Assembly (NCBI RefSeq): GCF_003719295.1
Contig: NZ_RFLW01000002.1
Coordinates: 176,763 to 240,762 of the forward strand
Origin: Haliea alexandrii
GTDB taxonomy: Bacteria > Pseudomonadota > Gammaproteobacteria > Pseudomonadales > Halieaceae
Reading direction: 5' to 3'
Length of the DNA: 64,000 nt
Part shown: one piece after another, positions 19,373-28,324 of the stretch
Numbering within the stretch: position 1 is the stretch's first letter
Layout: every line of letters begins with the position of its first letter
Notes under the pieces: model-generated
The model's database searches: none
What the model was told of the DNA's origin: nothing
What the model saw: the letters and a program-made list of their open reading frames with translations, nothing else
Translations under genes and position numbers: made by a program

Positions 19373-19523
19373 CGGTTCTGCTTGAACGTTTTACATCTAT
19401 TTATGTATACCATTTCGAAGTCCGCAGTTAGTACCTCGTCCCTGTTTTCATAAGTAATTGCACTACCTCAAGCCTTACCGCCCTTTCCAGGGTTAATCTC
19501 TACCTGAAATACAGGAACGCAAC

Positions 19524-19724
19524 ATGGCTACCGGCACCGTAAAATGGTTTAACGAAACTAAAGGCTTTGGCTTCATCGAGCAGGAATCAGGCCCGGACGT
19601 ATTCGCGCACTTCAGCGCTATCTCCGGCTCAGGCTTCAAGACTCTGATCGAAGGCCAGAAAGTCGAGTTCAACATCACGCAGGGCCAGAAAGGCCCGCAG
19701 GCAGAAAACATCGTCGTCGTGTAA
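19524..19724 (+). CDS. Cold-shock protein, CspA family
   Basis: A 66-aa single-domain OB-fold RNA chaperone. The RNA-binding motifs RNP1 (KGFGFIEQE) and RNP2 (DVFAHFSAI) are intact, following the canonical [16 protein letters not shown] start. It melts RNA secondary structure. Its own sigma-70-type promoter, long leader and strong downstream terminator make it a monocistronic unit. Which member of the Csp paralogues it is, and whether it responds to cold, cannot be told from this window. Confidence 0.97.
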   Translation: MATGTVKWFNETKGFGFIEQESGPDVFAHFSAISGSGFKTLIEGQKVEFNITQGQKGPQAENIVVV

Positions 19725-19741
19725 ACCCGACGCTGTTCTGC

Positions 19742-19775
19742 AAAAACCCGCGCCGGTAACGTCGCGGGTTTTTTT
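19742..19775 (+). terminator. Rho-independent terminator of the cold-shock gene
   Basis: AAAACCCGCG (19743-19752) pairs with CGCGGGTTTT (19763-19772) around a 10-base loop and is followed by a run of T. It starts 18 bases after the csp stop. Confidence 0.92.
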
Positions 19776-19864
19776 GTGCCTCAATTCGGCACTCGCGGTT
19801 CAATATCTGCGCACATGCCGTTTGCCCGCCATACCGGCAGGCCCTATCGTAAAGCCCGGTTTTG

Positions 19865-21796
19865 ATGGGGGAACACCGCGTGCGACAGATGACATCGGGC
19901 AATGTTGTAGTAACACTGCTGGCACTGCTGCTGTTGGGGGCAAGTAGTCAGTTGTCTGCCAGCAGCGAGACGGAGGCGCGTGAGCGCTGCGATCACTTCA
20001 CCTCCGCCAGGCGGCCGTTTTTCGGTGACCTGCATGTGCACACCCGCTACTCACTTGACGCCAGCACACAGGGTACGCAAACCACGCCGGCGCAGGCCTA
20101 TCAGTTTGCCCAGGGTGAACGCATCGGCGTGCAACCCTGGAGTGCCGACGGCAAGGCACAGCGTTCCCTGCAGCTCGCCCGTCCGCTGGACTTTGCCATG
20201 GTGTCAGATCACGCCGAACTGATTGGCGAAGTTGAAATGTGCAACAACCCTGAGGTGACTGGCCACAACAGCTGGCAGTGCCGGTTCTACCGTGCCTGGC
20301 CTCGCGGTGCCTTCTACCTGTTCAATTATATGGCGGCCATGCGGGCCTCGCACCTCGGTCTCTGTGGAGACGATGGCGAGCTTTGCGACGCGGCGGCACT
20401 GGCGCCCTGGCAGGAAATGCAGGATGCGGCGGAAACGCATTATGACCGCAGCAGCGCGTGTGCTTTCACCACCTTTATTGGCTACGAGTGGACCGGTGTG
20501 GCCCCCGCAACCGGGGGCAATCTGCACCGCAATGTGGTGTTTCGCAACGCACAGGTGCCCGAACTCCCGGCGAGCTACATCGATACCCCGGGCGAGACCT
20601 TGCTCTGGGATGCGCTTGAAAACGATTGCAACGATAGCGACAGCGGGTGTCAAGCCTTGGTCATTCCGCACAACTCGAACCTGAGTGCCGGGCAGATGTT
20701 TCCCCTGCAACGCGCCGATGGCAGCCCTCTGGATGCGGATTACGCCGCACAGCGCCAGCGCATGGAGCCGCTGGTGGAAATCATGCAACACAAAGGTGCT
20801 TCGGAGTGCTTTTATGCTCCCGGCATCACCCGCGACGAGCTGTGCGCATTCGAGCAGCTTCCACGCGACAATATCGCCCGTTTTAATACGCCGCCACAGC
20901 CAGACACCGGTTTCCTGCGCGATACCTGGCTGAAGGGGCTCTCGCAACAGGCGCAAACGGGTATCAATCCGTTTCGTTTTGGCGTGATTGCCAGCACGGA
21001 CACTCACCTCGGGGCGCCCGGCGCCGTTGCGGAAGACGGCTTTCTCGGGCATGGGGGAGACGGCGTGCCCGCGCTGAAATCTGTGCCCCCCGGGCTGCCA
21101 GACAAACTGGAGTACAACCCGGGTGGGCTGGCGGTAGTCTGGGCCGAGCAGAACACGCGCGATGCGCTGTTTACGGCCATGCAGCGCCGCGAAGTCTACG
21201 GGACCAGCGGGCCGCGCATCGTCAGCCGCCTGTTCGCGGGCTTCGATCTGGAGCCCGCCCTGTGTGCCGCGCCTGATATGGCGGCGCAGGGCTACGCGCG
21301 CGCCGTGCCGATGGGATCCGATCTCGGCCCCGCACCGGTTGGCGCGGCGATGACGTTGTTGCTGGCAGCCCAGCAGGACGCCGGCGCCGGCGCCGAGCCC
21401 GGTTTGCCGCTGCAGAAAATTCAGGTGGTGAAAGGGTGGTTGGACGCCGACGGCCAGCGCCATGAACGGGTGTACGACGCGGTGGGTGACGCAGAGCCCC
21501 GCGGTACCGTGGATACCGCCAGTTGCGCCACCGGAGGCAGCGGGCATGCGCGCCTGTGTACGGTATGGCGTGATCCTGATTTCGACTCTTCGCAACGCGC
21601 TTTTTACTACAGCCGGGTTGTCGAGAATCCCAGCTGTCGCTGGAGCCAGCGCCTTTGCGTGGCCGGCGGCGTGGATTGCAGCCGACCAGAAACCATCGGC
21701 GAGGGATTTGAGGGCTGCTGTGCCGCCGAACATCGCCCGGTTGTACAGGAGCGCGCCTGGAGTTCGCCCGTCTGGTATCAGCCGACGACACCCTGA
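19865..21796 (+). CDS. Exported DUF3604 protein (PHP-like metal hydrolase fold)
   Basis: A protein of about 643 aa with an N-terminal signal peptide (hydrophobic VVVTLLALLLLGASSQLSAS). The mature part has FFGDLHVHTRYSLDA, DFAMVSDHAE, FIGYEWTG and GVIASTDTHLGAPG, which is the metal-ligand layout of PHP-like/DUF3604 proteins. They are abundant in marine gammaproteobacteria and have no established function. A GTG at 19880 with GGGGGA 7 bases upstream is an attractive alternative start that also keeps the signal peptide. It has no operon partner; the permease gene begins 92 bases later. Confidence 0.82.
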   Translation: MGEHRVRQMTSGNVVVTLLALLLLGASSQLSASSETEARERCDHFTSARRPFFGDLHVHTRYSLDASTQGTQTTPAQAYQFAQGERIGVQPWSADGKAQRSLQLARPLDFAMVSDHAELIGEVEMCNNPEVTGHNSWQCRFYRAWPRGAFYLFNYMAAMRASHLGLCGDDGELCDAAALAPWQEMQDAAETHYDRSSACAFTTFIGYEWTGVAPATGGNLHRNVVFRNAQVPELPASYIDTPGETLLWDALENDCNDSDSGCQALVIPHNSNLSAGQMFPLQRADGSPLDADYAAQRQRMEPLVEIMQHKGASECFYAPGITRDELCAFEQLPRDNIARFNTPPQPDTGFLRDTWLKGLSQQAQTGINPFRFGVIASTDTHLGAPGAVAEDGFLGHGGDGVPALKSVPPGLPDKLEYNPGGLAVVWAEQNTRDALFTAMQRREVYGTSGPRIVSRLFAGFDLEPALCAAPDMAAQGYARAVPMGSDLGPAPVGAAMTLLLAAQQDAGAGAEPGLPLQKIQVVKGWLDADGQRHERVYDAVGDAEPRGTVDTASCATGGSGHARLCTVWRDPDFDSSQRAFYYSRVVENPSCRWSQRLCVAGGVDCSRPETIGEGFEGCCAAEHRPVVQERAWSSPVWYQPTTP

Positions 21797-21888
21797 GTGC
21801 GCAGGAAGCGCCCAACGGACCTGTTCCCTCGCAGGCGTAGCACGTATGCTTGTGGGCCACGTTGGCTGCGGTGGCTGGATACGCCCTG

Positions 21889-23613
21889 ATGATTGACCAG
21901 ATTCTGATATCCCTGTTGTTTCTCGGGTTGCTGGGCGGCCTGATTTTTTCCGGTTGGGCGGCATCGAAGATTTTTGTCGGCGCCATGCTTGCCGCTTATT
22001 TCCTCGGCCTGGTCGAGACGTCGCAGATGTTGGAGAAGGCAACCAATACGGGCCTCGTGACCTTGATGCTGCTGTTGCTGGTGTCCATCGGCCTGGAAAA
22101 ACTGTCCTGGTTGAACCGTCTGTCGGGCCAGCTGATTTCACCCAGTTATGTGCTGAGCCTGTTGCGGCTGGGTGGGGTGACCGCACTGTTCTCAGCCTTC
22201 GTGAACAACACGGCGGTTGTAGCCACACTCACCACCACGGTGCGCGCCAACCGACACCATCCGGCCTCCCGTTTGCTGATTCCACTGTCCTACGCCGCCA
22301 TCCTGGGCGGCACCCTGACCCTGATCGGCACCTCTACCAACCTGATCGTAAGCAGCTTTCTGGAGGATGCCACCGGCTCGGGGCTGGCGTTTTTTGACTT
22401 TTTGCCCGTGGGTCTGGCTGCGGCCAGCGCCGGGCTGCTGGCGCTGTTGTTTTCGGCACGCTTGCTGCCCTCCAGCAGCAGCGACCCGGTACCGGTCGCC
22501 GAGTACGTGATTGAGGCAGAGGTGTCGGCGCAGTCCAGCCTGGTGGGCAAAACGCTGGCGGAAAACGGTTTGCGCGAGCTGGATGCGCTGTTTCTGGTGG
22601 AGATCGTGCGCGCGGAGCACCTGATTTCACCGGTGGCGCCGACCGAGTTCATCGAGGCCGGCGACAAGCTGATCTTCTCCGGAGACATCACCCAGCTCAA
22701 CGCCCTGGACAGTTTTGACGGGCTGCACCTGTTTGCGGTGGACGAGGGGCTGCTGCGGGAAAATATGGTGGAGGTCATTGTCATGCCCAATGCCGCCATC
22801 GAAGGCAAGACCATCAAGGAATCCGGCTTCCGCTCACTGTTCGACGCTGCCGTGGTGGGTATGCGCCGGGGTGGTAAGCGCCTGTCAGGCAAGCTGGGCA
22901 ATATCACCATCGCAGCCGGTGACAACCTCATGCTCGCGACCGGCCCGGACTTCAACGAGCGCAAGAACCTCGACAAGAATTTCGTGGTTGTGGACGAAGC
23001 GGTTGGCGCCACCAAGATCACGGCGTTGCAGAATGTATTCGTGACGCTGCTGCTGGCAGGGGTGGTGGTGTTGTCCGCGTTGGAGCTGTTGCCCCTCATC
23101 AAGGGCCTGGCGCTGCTGCTGGTGTGTATGCTGGGCCTGGGTCTGGTGCGGGGTTCGGAACTGCGCCGGCGTTTTCCGTTCGAAATCTGGCTGATTATCA
23201 CCTCGGCGCTGACGCTGTCGCAGGCGTTGACCAACTCGGGCCTGGTCGCACTGCTCGCCGACGGGTTGCAGGGGCAGCTGACGGTGCTGGGCCCCTGGCT
23301 CGCCATGGCCTGCATTTACCTCGGTGCACTGTTGCTGACCGAGCTTATGACCAACAACGCCGCGGCAGCCCTCAGCTTTCCCATCGCCTTTGGCATCGCC
23401 GAAAGCCTGGGCGTCAATCCGCTGCCCTTCGTGATGGCCGTGGCCTACGGCGCCAGCGCCAGCTTCCTGACCCCCTATGGTTACACCACCAACCTGATGG
23501 TGCAGAACCTCGGGGGCTATACACTGCGCGATTACTGTCGCAGCGGTTTGCCGGTATCGCTGGCCTATTCGGCCACGGTGCTCTGGTTGCTGCCGAAGGT
23601 CTTTCCCTTCTAG
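21889..23613 (+). CDS. SLC13/DASS-type permease with two RCK_C (TrkA-C) domains
   Basis: A 574-aa inner-membrane transporter. Hydrophobic segments at both ends flank two central TrkA-C-like regulatory domains (about residues 205-290 and 300-375, each ending in a GDKLIFSG or GDNLMLATG pattern). The anion/cation-site motifs FSAFVNNTAVVATL and TLIGTSTNLIVSSF in the first half and LLTELMTNNAAAALSFPIAF in the second are typical of the sodium-coupled sulfate/dicarboxylate family. The start is set at ATG 21889 (MIDQILISLLFLG). The stop shares a CTAG with the convergent Rieske gene. Confidence 0.87.
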   Translation: MIDQILISLLFLGLLGGLIFSGWAASKIFVGAMLAAYFLGLVETSQMLEKATNTGLVTLMLLLLVSIGLEKLSWLNRLSGQLISPSYVLSLLRLGGVTALFSAFVNNTAVVATLTTTVRANRHHPASRLLIPLSYAAILGGTLTLIGTSTNLIVSSFLEDATGSGLAFFDFLPVGLAAASAGLLALLFSARLLPSSSSDPVPVAEYVIEAEVSAQSSLVGKTLAENGLRELDALFLVEIVRAEHLISPVAPTEFIEAGDKLIFSGDITQLNALDSFDGLHLFAVDEGLLRENMVEVIVMPNAAIEGKTIKESGFRSLFDAAVVGMRRGGKRLSGKLGNITIAAGDNLMLATGPDFNERKNLDKNFVVVDEAVGATKITALQNVFVTLLLAGVVVLSALELLPLIKGLALLLVCMLGLGLVRGSELRRRFPFEIWLIITSALTLSQALTNSGLVALLADGLQGQLTVLGPWLAMACIYLGALLLTELMTNNAAAALSFPIAFGIAESLGVNPLPFVMAVAYGASASFLTPYGYTTNLMVQNLGGYTLRDYCRSGLPVSLAYSATVLWLLPKVFPF

Positions 23614-24623
23614 CGATTCCCTGCCGTTGGGCGCCAGCTGTCAGTAGTGTAGAACTGCGAATACCACTTGCGGAACTTGGCGAAGGGGCCATCGTTATCG
23701 CACAGCAGAGGTTTTTCGAAGTACTGTTTCTGGCGCCAGATGATGCGGTCTTCTTCCATCTGTCTGCAGATGTCCTTGACGATAGCATCGGACACGCCGC
23801 CGGTTTGTTCCTTGCCGTCGACTTTCTTCTGGATAAACGCGTAGAACGCGCGGCTGTTTTCCTGGTCGACGGGGGTGAGGTTGGCCATCAGCACGGTGTC
23901 GCAGATGCCACTGAAACGCACCGTCGCCTGGCCGGGGCCAGTGTTGCTGTTTTCAATGATGCCGGTGATCTCCCCGCGTGGCGTGGCCATCTTGCTCACC
24001 AGCTTGCCCGCACGGCGGACCCCTTCGAAGGTCATGAACTCGGGGGTTGGAATATTCTGGGTGCCGTGCACGTACAGGAAGTGCGCGGAATCCACGGCGT
24101 TCTCGCCGATTTCCTGCATATGCGTCTCGATATCCCAGGTATGGATCTTGAAGCTGCCCCAGGCATCGTTACCGGCAGCAGCTTCCTCGACCAGCTCCGG
24201 CTCGAAGGAGGGAGCTTCGCCTTCCGGGTGGTACCAGACGTAGATAACCTGATTCAGCTCGCGCACCGGCCAGGGCCTTATGACCTGTTCGCCGCGCGCA
24301 ATCCTGGGTGGCAGATTCGTGGCATAGGGGACATCGGTACACTGTCCCTCACCGTTATAGGCCCAGCCGTGGAAAGGGCAGACGATGGAGTCGCCACGCA
24401 CTTCGGAGCCGCCGCCGGCCTGACCGCGGATACCGTAACCGAGATGCGCGCCCATGTGCGGGCAATAGGCATCGAGTACTTTTGCCTCACCGCTTTCGGT
24501 GCGGAACAGCACCAGGTCGGTGTCGAAGTAGCGCAGCGGCATGGACGTGGCAGCGGCCAGCTCGTGTGAATAGGCGACCTGGAACCAGCCCAGGGGCATT
24601 GGCATGGGGATACGTTGGCTCAT
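23610..24623 (-). CDS. Rieske non-heme iron oxygenase, KshA-like
   Basis: A 337-aa ring-hydroxylating oxygenase alpha subunit. The Rieske cluster ligands are C54-P-H56 and C82-x2-H85 (CPHMGAH, CPFHGW). The mononuclear iron motif ENAVDSAHFLYVH places N175, D178, H181 and H186 as in 3-ketosteroid 9-alpha-hydroxylase (KshA) and related steroid or cholesterol oxygenases. No reductase partner is adjacent. It is the first of a set of catabolic genes running to 29077. A steroid or terpenoid substrate is possible but not shown. Confidence 0.82.
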   Translation of the reverse strand: MSQRIPMPMPLGWFQVAYSHELAAATSMPLRYFDTDLVLFRTESGEAKVLDAYCPHMGAHLGYGIRGQAGGGSEVRGDSIVCPFHGWAYNGEGQCTDVPYATNLPPRIARGEQVIRPWPVRELNQVIYVWYHPEGEAPSFEPELVEEAAAGNDAWGSFKIHTWDIETHMQEIGENAVDSAHFLYVHGTQNIPTPEFMTFEGVRRAGKLVSKMATPRGEITGIIENSNTGPGQATVRFSGICDTVLMANLTPVDQENSRAFYAFIQKKVDGKEQTGGVSDAIVKDICRQMEEDRIIWRQKQYFEKPLLCDNDGPFAKFRKWYSQFYTTDSWRPTAGNR

Positions 24624-24857
24624 AAAAAGTCTCCGTGAGAGCGGGGTTGGCGAGTCGATGCCACTCTACGGCAGCCACGCGCCGATTGGTATGACTTGCA
24701 AATTCTGGCTGAAACGTTACCGGAGTAAATAATTGTACCCGGCGCGCTATTCGTCCCGGGCGCGTGTTTAGGCCCGAATTCGCGCCACGGCCAAGGTTGA
24801 CCGTTGGGCCTCGCGCTGCCTAAGCTGGCCGACGATTTTAACCGCTGGGGTACGCAC

Positions 24858-25631
24858 ATGAGATTGCAAGGCAAGGTCGCCATCATCACCGGAGCAGGGC
24901 AGGGCATCGGGGCAGCAACGGCGCTGCGATTTGCCGAGGAAGGCGCCGCGGTGGTTCTCGCAGCGCGCAGCCAGGACAAGCTTGCCGCGGTGGCCGCGAC
25001 CATCGAGGCCGCAGGCGGCAGGGCACTGGTCTGCCCGACGGATATCGCCAACGAAGAAGCGGTGCAGGCGCTTGTGGCCAGCACAGTCGAGACCTTTGGT
25101 CGCCTCGACATCGTGGTGAACAACGCTGTGTTGATGGTGCCGGGAATGCTCGCCAACCACGACACCAAAGCCTGGCGCCAGAATTTCATTGTCTCTCTCG
25201 ACGGTGCCATGTTCCTGATGCGCGAGGCCTACGCACAGCTCAAGGCCAATCGGGGTGCGGTAGTCAATGTGTCCTCTGTCTGTGGCCTGCGCGGCTCACC
25301 GGCAACGGCGGGCTACAGCGCCGCCAAGGCCGCGATGATTGGCCTCTCACGTAACGCAGCGATGGAATGGGGTAAAAAGGGCATCCGTGTGAACACGGTC
25401 ATCCCCGGTGCATTCCTGACTCCGCCCACTGAAGCGGTACTTCCCGACGATGCCTCCCGCGACGCCACGGCCAAATCAATTCCCGTTGGTCGCATTGGTG
25501 ATCCGCGCGAGTGCGCCAATGCCATTCTGTTCCTGGCCAGTGATGAGGCGTCCTATATTACCGGTACGGAGCTGGTGGTTGACGGTGGCCGGGTTGCCGA
25601 ATTGAACGCCGGCACGGCGAGCTGGGAGTAG
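24858..25631 (+). CDS. Short-chain dehydrogenase/reductase
   Basis: A 257-aa classical SDR. The cofactor motif is TGAGQGIG near residue 11, followed by NNAV (about residue 90), the catalytic Ser in VVNVSSVCG and the YSAAK catalytic pair, with the C-terminal YITGTELVVDGG. It should oxidise or reduce an alcohol/ketone with NAD(P). It starts an apparent operon with the NTF2-like and OYE-family genes (gaps of 4 and 8 bases). The ATG at 24858 (MRLQGKVAI) is the family-consistent start. Confidence 0.88.
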   Translation: MRLQGKVAIITGAGQGIGAATALRFAEEGAAVVLAARSQDKLAAVAATIEAAGGRALVCPTDIANEEAVQALVASTVETFGRLDIVVNNAVLMVPGMLANHDTKAWRQNFIVSLDGAMFLMREAYAQLKANRGAVVNVSSVCGLRGSPATAGYSAAKAAMIGLSRNAAMEWGKKGIRVNTVIPGAFLTPPTEAVLPDDASRDATAKSIPVGRIGDPRECANAILFLASDEASYITGTELVVDGGRVAELNAGTASWE

Positions 25632-25635
25632 GCGC

Positions 25636-26262
25636 ATGAGCGAGGAATCCCTGCTGCAGCGTATTGACCGCCTGGAGTCGCTCGACGCCATTCGCCAGCT
25701 GGTTGCCCAGTACGCCCTCTCACTGGACATGCGCGACCTGGATGCGCACGTCAACCTGTTTGCGCCGGACATCCGTGTGAGCCGTGACAAGGTAGGCCGT
25801 GCGCACCTCAAACGTTGGCTGGACGATACCCTGCGGCTGCAATTCACCGGGACCTCGCATCACACGGGCAACCACATCATCGAGTTCGATGACGCGGACC
25901 ACGCCCGGGGCGTGGTATATTCCAAGAACGAGCATGAAACCGGCCCTGAGTGGGTCATCATGCAAATGCTGTATTGGGATAACTATGAACGCATCGACGG
26001 GCGCTGGGTATTTCGGCGCCGCCTGCCTTGCTACTGGTATGCGACGGACCTCAACAAGCCACCTCTCGGCGATATGAAAATGCGCTGGCCGGGCCGCGAG
26101 CCCTACCACGGTGCGTACCATGACCTGTGGCCGTCATGGGCGGAATTCTGGGCCAACCCACCCACCACAGACGAACCGGAGGTGGCCTTGCCGGCGCCGC
26201 TGGATGAGTTTCTGACCACCATGCGTCGCGGGGCTGCAGAGCCGCGCATTCGCGTACGCTAG
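25636..26262 (+). CDS. NTF2-like (SnoaL_4-type) protein
   Basis: A 208-residue protein with an N-terminal alpha-beta cone (ESLLQRIDRLESLDAIRQLV, then YALSLDMRDLDAHVNLFAPD) and HHTGNHIIEF in the middle. This is the layout of SnoaL-like and ring-hydroxylating dioxygenase beta-subunit-like proteins. Such partners commonly accompany steroid or aromatic catabolic enzymes as isomerases or lyases. It sits 4 bases after the SDR gene and 8 bases before the OYE-family gene, so it is part of that operon. The catalytic role is unknown. Confidence 0.75.
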   Translation: MSEESLLQRIDRLESLDAIRQLVAQYALSLDMRDLDAHVNLFAPDIRVSRDKVGRAHLKRWLDDTLRLQFTGTSHHTGNHIIEFDDADHARGVVYSKNEHETGPEWVIMQMLYWDNYERIDGRWVFRRRLPCYWYATDLNKPPLGDMKMRWPGREPYHGAYHDLWPSWAEFWANPPTTDEPEVALPAPLDEFLTTMRRGAAEPRIRVR

Positions 26263-26270
26263 GAGTGACC

Positions 26271-27329
26271 GTGAACCTGCTGACCCCACTAGAACTGGGC
26301 GCGCTGCGCCTGCGCAATCGCATCGTCATGGCGCCCATGACGCGCAGTCGTTCGGATGCCGCTGCCATGCCCAATGCGCTGATGGCGGAATACTATCGAC
26401 AGCGTGCCGGCGCCGGCCTGATTGTATCCGAAGGTATCGCGCCCAGTGCCAATGGCCTGGGTTACTGTCGCACGCCAGGCATTTTTACCGATGCCCAGGT
26501 GGCAGGCTGGCGTAACGTCACCGACGCCGTGCATGCGGAAGGCGGCTGCATTGTTGCCCAGATCATGCACGTGGGGCGTGTGGCCAGCCATCACAACAAG
26601 CCTGCCGGGAGCGAAACCGTGGCACCCTCTGCAGTTGCAGCCAAGGCGCAGATGTATACCGACGCCGCCGGTATGCAGGACATGGAGCAACCACGCGCAC
26701 TCGAGCTGACGGAAATTCCCGCCGTTATCGACGAGTACCGCGAGGCAACGCGCAGGGCGCTGGAGGCCGGCTTTGATGGCGTGGAGCTGCATTGCACCAG
26801 TGGCTACCTGCCGGCCCAGTTCCTCTCGACCGGCAGTAACCAACGCACTGATGCCTACGGCGGCAGCGTGGAGAACCGGGCGCGTTTCGCGCTGGAGGCG
26901 TTACAGGCCATGGCGGAGATCGCCGGGGCCGATCGGGTGGGTATGCGCATCTGTCCGGGAAATCCCTTCAACGACCTCGCCGATGCCAACCCCGAGGAAA
27001 CCTTCGACTATCTGCTCGGGCAGGCCGCCACCCTGGGGTTGGCCTACCTGCACGTGATTCGCATGCCCAGGGGGCCGGTGGACAATCTGGCGCTGGCCGC
27101 CAGGCATTTCGCCGGCCGACTGATTGGCAATGAGAGCTTTTCACTGGATGAGGCTGACGCCGCCGTCGCCGCCGGTGAGCTGCAGGCCGTATCATTCGGG
27201 CGACCCTACATCGCCAATCCGGATCTGGTGGCCCGCTATGAGCAGAAGCTGGCGCTGGCGAAGTTTGACATCAATACGCTGTATACGCCGGGGCCTGAGG
27301 GTTATACAAGTTATCCGCCTGCCGGGTAG
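26271..27329 (+). CDS. Old Yellow Enzyme-family NADH:flavin oxidoreductase (alkene reductase)
   Basis: A 352-aa FMN barrel of the OYE/NemA type, which reduces activated C=C bonds such as enones. Family features are LRNRIVMAPMTRSRS, QIMHVGRVAS, the substrate-binding GVELHCTSGYLPAQFLS (His-x-x-x-Gly-Tyr), QRTDAYGGSVENRARF and a final SFGRPYIANPDL. The GTG at 26271 is chosen because AGGAG (26261-26265) sits at the right spacing; an in-frame GTG at 26265 overlaps that site. Its stop lies in the loop of a hairpin shared with the convergent SDR. Confidence 0.88.
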   Translation: MNLLTPLELGALRLRNRIVMAPMTRSRSDAAAMPNALMAEYYRQRAGAGLIVSEGIAPSANGLGYCRTPGIFTDAQVAGWRNVTDAVHAEGGCIVAQIMHVGRVASHHNKPAGSETVAPSAVAAKAQMYTDAAGMQDMEQPRALELTEIPAVIDEYREATRRALEAGFDGVELHCTSGYLPAQFLSTGSNQRTDAYGGSVENRARFALEALQAMAEIAGADRVGMRICPGNPFNDLADANPEETFDYLLGQAATLGLAYLHVIRMPRGPVDNLALAARHFAGRLIGNESFSLDEADAAVAAGELQAVSFGRPYIANPDLVARYEQKLALAKFDINTLYTPGPEGYTSYPPAG

Positions 27330-27336
27330 GCAGGCG
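27316..27336. terminator. Hairpin at the convergent OYE/SDR gene ends
   Basis: CGCCTGCC (27316-27323) and GGCAGGCG (27329-27336) form an 8-bp GC stem with a 5-base loop. The TAG stop of the OYE-family gene lies at the loop/stem junction. There is no T-run, so it may act with Rho or as a bidirectional pause site between genes ending 21 bases apart. Confidence 0.4.
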
Positions 27337-27350
27337 TGCATGCCAACGCG

Positions 27351-28109
27351 CTATTTGATGGCCCCCCCACCGTCTACCGATAGCAGCTGGCCGGTGATAA
27401 ACGAGGCGCGATCGCTGCACAGGAAGGCGACCGCCTCGGCAATCTCCTCCGGTTCGCCGAGACGGTTCAGCACCGCATTCTTTTTCAACTGCTCCGCCAT
27501 TTTCGGCTGCTCCGCGAAATACTTTTCCACGCCTGGCGTGCGAATCACACCGGGTGAAACCGCATTGATGCGGATACCCTGGCCGCCGTATTCGGCGGCA
27601 GAGCTCTTGGTCAGAATGTTTACGCCGCTTTTTGCTGCGGCATAAGCGGTGTTGAAAGCTTGGCCCTTGAGCGACGCATTCGAGGAAATGTTGACGATGG
27701 CGCCACCGCCGTTAGCCAGCATTGCGGGAATTTCGTATTTCATGCACAGCCAGGTGTTGGTCAGGCACATCTCGAGTGTCTGGTCGAATACCTCGCGGGT
27801 GAATTCATGAATCGGGCCGGAGCCCCGGCTGAGTGCGGCACTGTTGCAGGCGATGTCGAGCCGGCCCCAGGCCTCTACCGCGGCTGCCACCATCGCTTGC
27901 ACCGATGTCTCGTCACTCACATCGCCGTGTACAAAGCGCGCTTCGCCACCGGATTCGCCAATCAGTTTCACGGTATTGTTACCTGACTCCGCGTTGAAGT
28001 CGGCCACCACTACCTTGGCGCCTTCGCGTGCGAAGCACAGGGCTATCGCCTGCCCGATGCCCTGGCCGGCCCCGGTTACGATGCCAATCTTGCCGTCGAG
28101 TATTCCCAT
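27351..28109 (-). CDS. Short-chain dehydrogenase/reductase
   Basis: A 252-aa classical SDR with TGAGQGIG near residue 12, a CNSAAL variant of the NNAG motif, IVNISSNAS (catalytic Ser), and YAAAKSGV (Tyr/Lys pair), ending SFITGQLLSVDGGG. It probably works on a hydroxy or keto intermediate of the surrounding catabolic island. It is transcribed alone on the minus strand, convergent with the OYE-family gene and divergent from the next SDR. The substrate is unknown. Confidence 0.87.
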   Translation of the reverse strand: MGILDGKIGIVTGAGQGIGQAIALCFAREGAKVVVADFNAESGNNTVKLIGESGGEARFVHGDVSDETSVQAMVAAAVEAWGRLDIACNSAALSRGSGPIHEFTREVFDQTLEMCLTNTWLCMKYEIPAMLANGGGAIVNISSNASLKGQAFNTAYAAAKSGVNILTKSSAAEYGGQGIRINAVSPGVIRTPGVEKYFAEQPKMAEQLKKNAVLNRLGEPEEIAEAVAFLCSDRASFITGQLLSVDGGGAIK

Positions 28110-28324
28110 GGTTTCTCTCCTGTATTGTGCAGACAGTGATGGCTACATGATACTCCGAGCATACGTGCCCTTCGGCGCCGGGCGATAAACATCCGCGCCG
28201 GGGTACAAATTGGCAGTATGCTCTTGGTTAAGGGCAGTTTGTGGGCTTGCCGAGCCGTGCCCGCTCTGTCACTCGCTGCCCGGCGCCGGTATGCTTGGGG
28301 TTCAGTCAGTTGTGGAGAACAGCG

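Noticed and set aside
20204-22228. Minus-strand open frame of 674 codons opposite the DUF3604 gene
   Set aside because: It lies antisense to an intact exported protein, has an Arg-rich nonsense-like composition and spans a gene boundary.
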